NCBI RefSeq assembly: GCF_040869045.1
Contig: NC_090319.1
Coordinates: 387,639,601 to 387,703,600 of the forward strand
Direction of reading: 5' to 3'
DNA length: 64,000 nucleotides
From: Eurosta solidaginis
Lineage: Eukaryota > Arthropoda > Insecta > Diptera > Tephritidae
A program made the position numbers and the translations under genes. The notes beneath the pieces are model-generated. The model did no database searches. It worked only from the letters and a program-made list of their open reading frames with translations, and had not been told where the DNA came from. Positions 58,291 to 64,000 of the stretch are shown here, piece by piece; positions within the stretch are counted from its first letter, which is position 1; each line of letters begins with the position of its first letter.

Positions 58291-59083
58291 AGGGGAGGAG
58301 TGATGGGGAAACATATTGAGTAAAAAGTGCTAAGTCAGGAGAAAAAATTTGTTTTGAGTGATGAAATTGTGCTAAGTCATAAAATAGCTGCTGGGTTAAA
58401 ATTCGTAACAAGTGATTTAGCACATTTTCACATTAAGCTAACGATATGCTTTTTATTAATTTCATATATTTTGTCCATCGCCCTATATATTTTTTTAATA
58501 TTTTCTTTTTGCTCCGTGGAATCTGAATGGAATCTTTTATGGTATCACAGAGCTCGCGTTGAGTTGACAATTCTTCTTGCAGAATGTCAGAGGAAGATCT
58601 CTTTGATGGCACTCTTTTTGAGGAATTGGGCCTTTCAATCAAAGCATTTGAGGGGCTCTCATTCACACATACTCTATTAAATGGGTCCTCATGCAATACC
58701 TCACAATCAATCTCTACCACAGTCTCACACAAAACATCAAAGCCGTTCGCTAGCCCACACCCATTCACCTGGACAATGTCGTCCATAACACCACTTTCCC
58801 TAACTATACTTCCATCTTCAATTTGACTGTTTCCATCTGCGTGTCTCCTTTCCCATTCTGCAATGCATTTTGCTGGTGGCTCTGCTGAGTTCAGCTTTTC
58901 ATCAGCTTTACACCAAAATCTGTGTAAGGCTTCTTTGCGTCCTTTAAAATAGCCTTGCGCAATTGCCGGATGACTTTGCATCAAATCGACTAGCAGCTCA
59001 ATTTGCTGCTTATTTGTACTTTTAGACCTGAAATCAAGAGTACTATAAATAATACCCCAATATACATACATACATACGTACAT

Positions 59084-59668
59084 TTATTTTAACACTTTAA
59101 GCACGTAAAAAATGCTGCAAATGTGTAGAACACAAAAGCTAGATTTTCCTTTAATTTGAATTCCTGCGAACAATCCATTGCAATTGCCAATGAAAAATAG
59201 CGACAGAAAGCGGTGCATATTTCCAAATATACAACAAAAACAGCAAACATAACACGTTAATCGAGCAAAAAGCTTTCACGTAACAAATACCTCTTCATAC
59301 AACCACATGTAAAATATGTGGCTTTACACAGAGACAAATTTGTTGGTGTTTCTATTGCTTCTAGTTGGTTAAGCGATCGGAACGATGGCTCGTAGCTAAA
59401 CCGCCATCCGTTTCTGTAAGCTCATAATCCTTCTACGTTTATATTGGAAATCTTAAAATGCTATCCGAATTGGACGATGGGTTGTTGATGCTGCTTGGCC
59501 GTTTTTGCTTTTACTCTGCATGCGTTTTACTGCACCAAAATTATGCCACATATTTGTCGACAAGGAGTATGTCACGCGATGTATCGTGTAAGCTATAGAA
59601 TGCCACAAGCAGTGCTCAAGGCACAAAACAATACATAGACTTATCTAACTGTATATACATATGTATAT
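59084..59668. other. Spacer, nothing recognised
   Basis: This should hold the right end of the Harbinger element and a first exon of the Myb-like gene; neither could be identified. AT-rich with no motif-bearing frame. Confidence 0.35.
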
Positions 59669-59672
59669 GTAT

Positions 59673-60173
59673 TGTCATGAATATTACTATCTCTAAGTGT
59701 TTACTAAGTAAATAATCACGCAACAACAGAAAAAACATTGAAGCGAGCCACACATGTACATGTACATAAATAAATCAATCATTATGCCTACACATATGTA
59801 CATACAAGCAGCGGAGAGATACGCACAAACACATGCATAAATCTGAGATACTCACAAAAGTATGCAATCATCATTACTCACATATACACGCGAATATGGC
59901 TATGGGAGAGGCTATAAACTACAGATACACACGCGACGCGTATAGCTGGTAACTAAGTAGAAAATTCTAGCACAGGAAACGCCTAGAAGAATGCGAATGA
60001 GACAGCAGAGAGTATAAAAGGGGCGAAAGCTGAGTAGGCAGTAATCAGTTAGATTTCAGCACGCTATCAGTTGTGAAGTTTATTGAATATTAGAGTTATT
60101 TATTCAACAGTTTAGCGATAAGAACGTTAGTAGAGTGCTGCAAATAAGCGGAGCTTCTCTACAGTATGTTACT
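59673..60173 (+). mobile_element. Probable solo LTR, 501 bp
   Basis: Starts TGTCATGAATATTACTATCT and ends CTTCTCTACA, so it has the TG...CA termini of LTRs. GTAT flanks both sides (59669-59672 and 60174-60177), a 4-bp duplication as in many gypsy-type elements, though the left flank is a TATG-rich repeat and could match by chance. It contains a TATA box and a leader-like segment. No internal retrotransposon sequence is present, consistent with recombination between two LTRs. Confidence 0.6.
60013..60050 (+). promoter_or_regulatory. TATA box and initiator of the LTR
   Basis: TATAAAAG at 60013-60020 is followed about 25-30 bases later by AATCAGTTAGA, a good match to the fly initiator (TCAGTY). 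Spacing fits an RNA polymerase II core promoter driving plus-strand transcription. Confidence 0.65.
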
Positions 60174-60249
60174 TATACGTGTATAAATGCATATTAGACC
60201 AGAATGCAAACAACACAGATGGTTTTGGGGTTAGTAGGTGGATGGTGAG

Positions 60250-61245
60250 CAGGGCACGGACTTTACCACTTTATTGGTAGATCTACCAAATTTTTAGTCC
60301 ATTTTCATTTTCTACCAATTCTACCACCAAAGCCCGAAAATCTACCAACATTTCAATATATTGGCATTGAAACTAAATACTGCGATAATTAGGTAAAGGT
60401 ATTTAATTGCCGAGCACACCCAATTAACTTTAAGAGGTGACACTAACCAAACTAACCAATTTTGAAAAATGTGTGTACAAATTCAAACAAGGAATAAATT
60501 TGCTTAAGAAATAAATGTAGCAAATGAGCACGCAAATATTTTCCTGCGCTATTTTCATAAGTTTTTTGAAAATAATTTTAATATAAATTAAATTAATATT
60601 TAAGTAAAAGATAACATGCTAAAGTCGGTTATTTTGTGGCAGTATTTTTGGTACATTGGAAAATTGTTGTTGTATTTAGACGTTTCGGTAAATTTTCGTC
60701 AGTATTTCAAGCTCGAAGTACAGGAAAAAAGCAAGTATCATATAGGCATAAGCTATGTATGTATATTAGACTGGGTAGATTTATTAACCGACATCACGCC
60801 ATCGATTTTTCGATAGGATTTGGGCTAAGGAAAAAAGTTCCACTACGAATACCCAAAAAAATAATTTTCGAGCCTGCAAAAAAAAAAAATGGCGAAAGCG
60901 ATAATAGTTAAAAAAAAAAATATTTTTTGGGTTTTGGGGAGTGGTTTTGGTCGAAAAATTGACTCTTTCGCCATTTTTTTTGCAGGCTCGAAAATTATTT
61001 TTTGGGTATGCGTAGTGGAACTTTTTTTCGTGAGCCCAAATCCTATCGAAAAATCAATGGCGCGATATCGGTTAACTTTCGTCCATACAAATCGACCCAG
61101 GTTAATGTATATACAAATTTATATGTATTTTTTTGCTATTTGCTAAACTGTAGCTATTGTTTTCTTGGAGCAAAAATATACCAACTTCTACCACTATTTT
61201 AATTTTTCGCCTACCAACATTCTCATTTTAAAAGTCCGTGCACTG
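60250..61245. mobile_element. hAT-like non-autonomous element with perfect 8-bp duplication
   Basis: The ends are CAGGGCACGGACTTT (left) and CAGTGCACGGACTTT (right, inverted). ATGGTGAG flanks at 60242-60249 and 61246-61253 are identical. Subterminal CTACCAA motifs recur on both sides. No transposase; a palindromic element sits inside at 60767-61104. Confidence 0.88.
60767..61104. mobile_element. Palindromic element, 338 bp, nested
   Basis: Arms of about 150 bp share ATTTTTCGATAGGATTTGGGCT, here read as ATTTTTCGATAGG and ATTTGGGCT, then AAAAGTTCCACTACG, ATACCCAAAAAA and TTTTCGAGCCTGCAAAAAA and ATGGCGAAAG. The outer ends, TAGACTGGGTAGATTT and TAACCTGGGTCGATTT (inverted), begin with TA. The whole can fold into a near-complete hairpin. 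Overlapping open frames reflect the palindrome only. Confidence 0.8.
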
Positions 61246-62564
61246 ATGGTGAGGTTGTTAATAGCAGCCACTACCTCAGCGCTAGCATACTTTTTTGACT
61301 GCTAAAACACGCCCAAAATGTTGAGAAATTAACGAAACAAAACAAAAATGTTAAGAAATTAAATTAAAAATTATATGTAAAGAAAAAAAAATTGTTTTTG
61401 GATATTATGTTTTCTTTTTTTATACTTAAAAAATTGAACAGCAGCAACCCTTGGGATGTTTGTCGTCATCGCCCGGCGACGACGATAGAAATAAATCTAT
61501 CGTCGCAAAATGACGTCGCTCTTGGCGTTCATTGTGTTCACCTTCATGTAATTATGGGGATTCTATTTTTGACAAGGCGATGTTCGTCGCGTTTATTTCG
61601 CAGCGTCAGGGCATTGTGTTTCAAGCTTAACACAAGCTTATGCATTCCAATAACATCGCTACAATCAACCAAGATGTTGCGTTTGTAAATATGAGGGAAC
61701 TTCAGACTTGGCAATTGAAGTTTATTACGCCTTGCCCATTCACATACAAAATTTCGCAAAGCACTGTTGTAAACATTCTCCCTATACAACAAAAATACCT
61801 GCTAACATATTTTGTGTCGTATTCATTTGTTATATCACAGTTTTTACTTGCGAAAAATGTTAGAAAATTTACCAACCAGTGGGAAAAATAATTTCACTTG
61901 CAAAGTGTGTCAACACCCTTAACCAAAATGTCACATTCTTCTTATGCTTTGCTTGTAACAAAATTTGGGGAGATGGCTACTTTTCAATATCAGACGGCGC
62001 CAGTGTCGCTCATTCTACCGTTCTCCATAAAAATACGTGCAATCTACTTATAATGCATAAGCTTGTGTTAAACTCATCTATATGAAAAACTGCTTATGTG
62101 TCGGAGCTGTTAGTGACAAATCGCGCATGAGAGCCCAGGTTAGTCCATGCGTGCATGTATGTTGAAACACACGTGCATATTTCGGGCAATTATGCGACTC
62201 ATTGATTTGACAATAATCATTACCGTTGAACTTGCCAATGGCATAGTAAAAAATATGACCATATACGCTTTGAAATCAGCAAGAGAAGGAAAAATTCATA
62301 TTATGTACTACTAGTGCACAAGTTTGAATTTTTATAAATGTATAAAGTATAAAAATTGATATAATATTTAGACTTTGGATTTAAACGCAAAATTCTACGC
62401 CTAAAAGCAATCATTTTTTGTAAGTTTGTTCAGTGGCGGTTTTAGTATATCCCCCTGGTAAAATATTGATGCCCCTGTGGCTGTGTTGCCGGTTATTAAA
62501 AAGGGCGCAACCATCTTTTAAAATGGATGGCCCTCATGGCTGTTCTTATGTTGATGCACATATT
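61246..62564. other. Spacer with a 20-bp inverted repeat
   Basis: No gene was recognised. TTAACACAAGCTTATGCATT at 61627-61646 is repeated exactly inverted at 62052-62071. A separate short palindrome lies near 61479-61506 (GACGACGATAGA/TCTATCGTCG). The open frames here show no motif. Confidence 0.45.
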
Positions 62565-64000
62565 TTATTATACTCAGCTGAGCAGAGCCGACAGAGAATA
62601 TTAATTTTGTTCGCATGACGGTACCCCGTAACGGCATAAACTAATCGAGATAGATATAGACTTCTATATATCAAAATGATCTGGGCGAAAAAAGAAATCC
62701 ATTTAGCCATGTCCGTCCGTCCGTCTGTCTGTCTGCCCGTGAACACGATAACTTCAGTAAATTTTGAACTTTATTGATGAAATTTGGTACGTAGGTTCCT
62801 GGGCACTCATCTCAGATCGCTATTAAAAATGAACGAAATCGGACTATAACCACGCCCACTTTTTCGATATCGAAAATTTCGAAAAACCGAAAAAGTGCGA
62901 TAATTCATTACCAAAGACGGTTAAAGCGATGAAACTTGGTAGGTGGGTTGACGTTATGGCGCAGAAAAGGAAATGTTTAAAATTTTGGACAATGGGCGTG
63001 GCACCGCCCACTTTCAAAATAAGGTAATTTAAAAGTTTTGCAAGCTGTAATTTGGCAGTCGTTGAAGATATCATGATGAAATTTGGCAGGAACGTTACTC
63101 CTATTACTATATGTGTGCTTAATAAAAATTAGCAAAATCGGAGAATGACCACGCCCACTTTAAAAAAAAAAAATTTTTTTTAAGTCAATTTAAAAAATAA
63201 AGTTAATATCTTTACAGTATATAAGTAGTTTATGTAAACATTCAAATCCAGTAATGATATGGGGCAACAAAATACAAAAATAAAAGGAAATTTCAAAATG
63301 GGCTTGTCTCCGCCCTTTTCCATTTAATTTGTCTAGGATACTTTTAATGCCATAAGTCGAACAAAAATTTACCAATCCTTGTGAAATTTGGTAGGGCTTA
63401 GATTCTGGGACGATAACTGTTTTCTGTGAAAAAGGGCGAAATCGGTTGAAGCCACGCCCAGTTTTTATACACAGTCGTCCGTCTGTCCTTCCGCATGGCC
63501 CTTAACACGATAACTTGAGCAAAAATCGATATATCTTTACTAAACTCAGTTCCACTAATTATCTGAACTCACTTTGTATTGGTATAAAAAATGGCCGAAA
63601 TCCGACTATGACCACGCCCACTTTTTCGATATCGAAAATTACGAAAAATGAAAAAAAATGCCATAATTCTATACCAAATACGAAAAAAGGGATGAAACAT
63701 AGTAATTGGATTGGGTTATTGACGCAAAATATAACTTAAGAAAAAAAAATTTGTAAAATGGGTATGACACCTACCATATTAAGTAGAAAAAAATTAAAAA
63801 GTTCTGCAGGGCGAAATCAAAATCCCTTGGAATCTTGGCAGGAATACTGTTCGTGGTATTACATATATAAATAAATTAGCGGTACCCGACAGATGATGGT
63901 CGGGTCACCCTGGTCCACATTTTGGTCGATATATCTCGAAAACGCCTTCTCATATACAACTACCACCACTTTCATTTGATACCCATATCGTACAAACAAA
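62565..64000 (-). mobile_element. Family R copy G (runs off the window)
   Basis: Minus-strand copy starting at the TACTCAGCTGAGCAGAGC end and preserving the GC-rich modules (ACCACGCCCAC near 62849, 63150 and 63610; GGGCGTGGCACCGCCC near 62994). It reaches the TGGTCCACATTTTGG module at the window end, so its hairpin end lies outside. Confidence 0.85.

Larger units (their letters stand above)
56928..58435. mobile_element. Inverted-repeat element inserted in the Myb-like gene
   Basis: The ends are TAATGTGAAAATGTGCTAAG (left) and TAATGTGAAAATGTGCTAAA (right, inverted), followed by TCAC in both. The flanking AGCT at 56924-56927 and 58436-58439 is a candidate 4-bp duplication, though it is palindromic. 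GTGCTAAGTCA recurs inside the right part (about 58328 and 58369), as transposase-binding subterminal repeats often do. The interior carries LINE and SINE insertions. No transposase of its own was seen. Confidence 0.75.
56770..59083 (-). pseudogene. Myb/SANT-like partner protein of the Harbinger element, split by an insertion
   Basis: The minus strand has a splice acceptor (TTGATTTCAG, ending at 59028) followed by SKSTNKQQIELLVDLMQSHP, AIAQGYFKGRKEALHRFWCK, ADEKLNSAEPPAK and IAEWERRHAD. This tryptophan-spaced pattern fits the Myb/SANT-like DNA-binding proteins encoded by PIF/Harbinger elements. The frame goes on to 58438 (KYMKLIKSISLA) and is cut by the inverted-repeat element 56928-58435. Beyond it, 56910-56815 still encodes ELEKLKREEIDELKRLNLAM ESLMLRQLDKFV, a plausible helical C terminus, but in a frame shifted by one base. 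The gene is convergent with the transposase. Second W-containing helix looks shortened. Not functional as it stands. Confidence 0.75.

Noticed and set aside
53100..59700. Terminal inverted repeats of the Harbinger locus
   Set aside because: I compared sequence upstream of 53521 with that beyond 59083 by eye and found no convincing inverted match, so no ends are annotated.
61392..61891. Open frames of 98 (+) and 82 (-) codons
   Set aside because: Overlapping opposite-strand frames with no motif; coding status unsupported.

Overview
The window looks like gene-poor, repeat-dense nuclear DNA of a higher fly. A true fruit fly (Tephritidae) is my best guess. This rests on AT-rich spacers, spliceosomal introns, non-LTR retrotransposons, a tRNA-derived SINE, hAT and PIF/Harbinger DNA transposons, and an interspersed repeat carrying the arm AAGTTCGGGTGTAACCGAAC that I associate from memory with such genomes. 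I found no convincing host protein gene, rRNA or functional tRNA gene. Every coding stretch I recognise belongs to a mobile element and nearly all are broken.

Layout. 0-3 kb: a decayed hAT-type (zinc finger MYM/DUF4371) transposase. 4-7 kb: two small inverted-repeat elements and a broken RTE-like reverse transcriptase. 7.3-9.9 kb: an interspersed repeat ('family R' below) split by a nested hAT-like element with matching target duplications. 13.0-13.6 kb: a diverged relic of the satellite described next. 15.8-22.1 kb: two more family R copies, a palindromic-type element, a SINE and a G-rich tract.

22.1-46.2 kb is the centrepiece. It holds five same-orientation copies of one element, called unit 1 to unit 5. 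Each has a conserved 5' domain of about 160 bp (missing in unit 1), a size-variable satellite of 1.9 to 4.7 kb, and a conserved 3' domain of about 0.6 to 0.8 kb. Units 1 to 4 lie head to tail. The satellite is built from an 11-bp monomer near TCCCGAAATGA, organised as 8-mers into an 89-bp higher-order repeat. Long open frames on both strands here are a by-product of that periodicity. Between units 4 and 5 (36.9-40.5 kb) are a palindromic element, an RNase H relic, a degenerate tandem repeat and a group of five spaced hairpin motifs.

46-53 kb: a truncated family R copy, two abutting small DNA elements, a long-terminal-inverted-repeat element, a 5'-truncated RTE-like LINE with a perfect 11-bp target duplication, a second satellite relic on the opposite strand, and the 3' end of an RNase H-type LINE. 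53.5-59.1 kb: a broken PIF/Harbinger locus with a four-exon HARBI1-like transposase (+) facing a Myb/SANT-like partner (-). The intergenic space and the partner gene are split by a family R copy and by an inverted-repeat element that itself holds a LINE fragment holding a SINE. 59.7-61.2 kb: a probable solo LTR with a TATA box, then a hAT-like element with a perfect 8-bp target duplication and a palindromic element inside it. 62.6 kb to the end: another family R copy running off the window.
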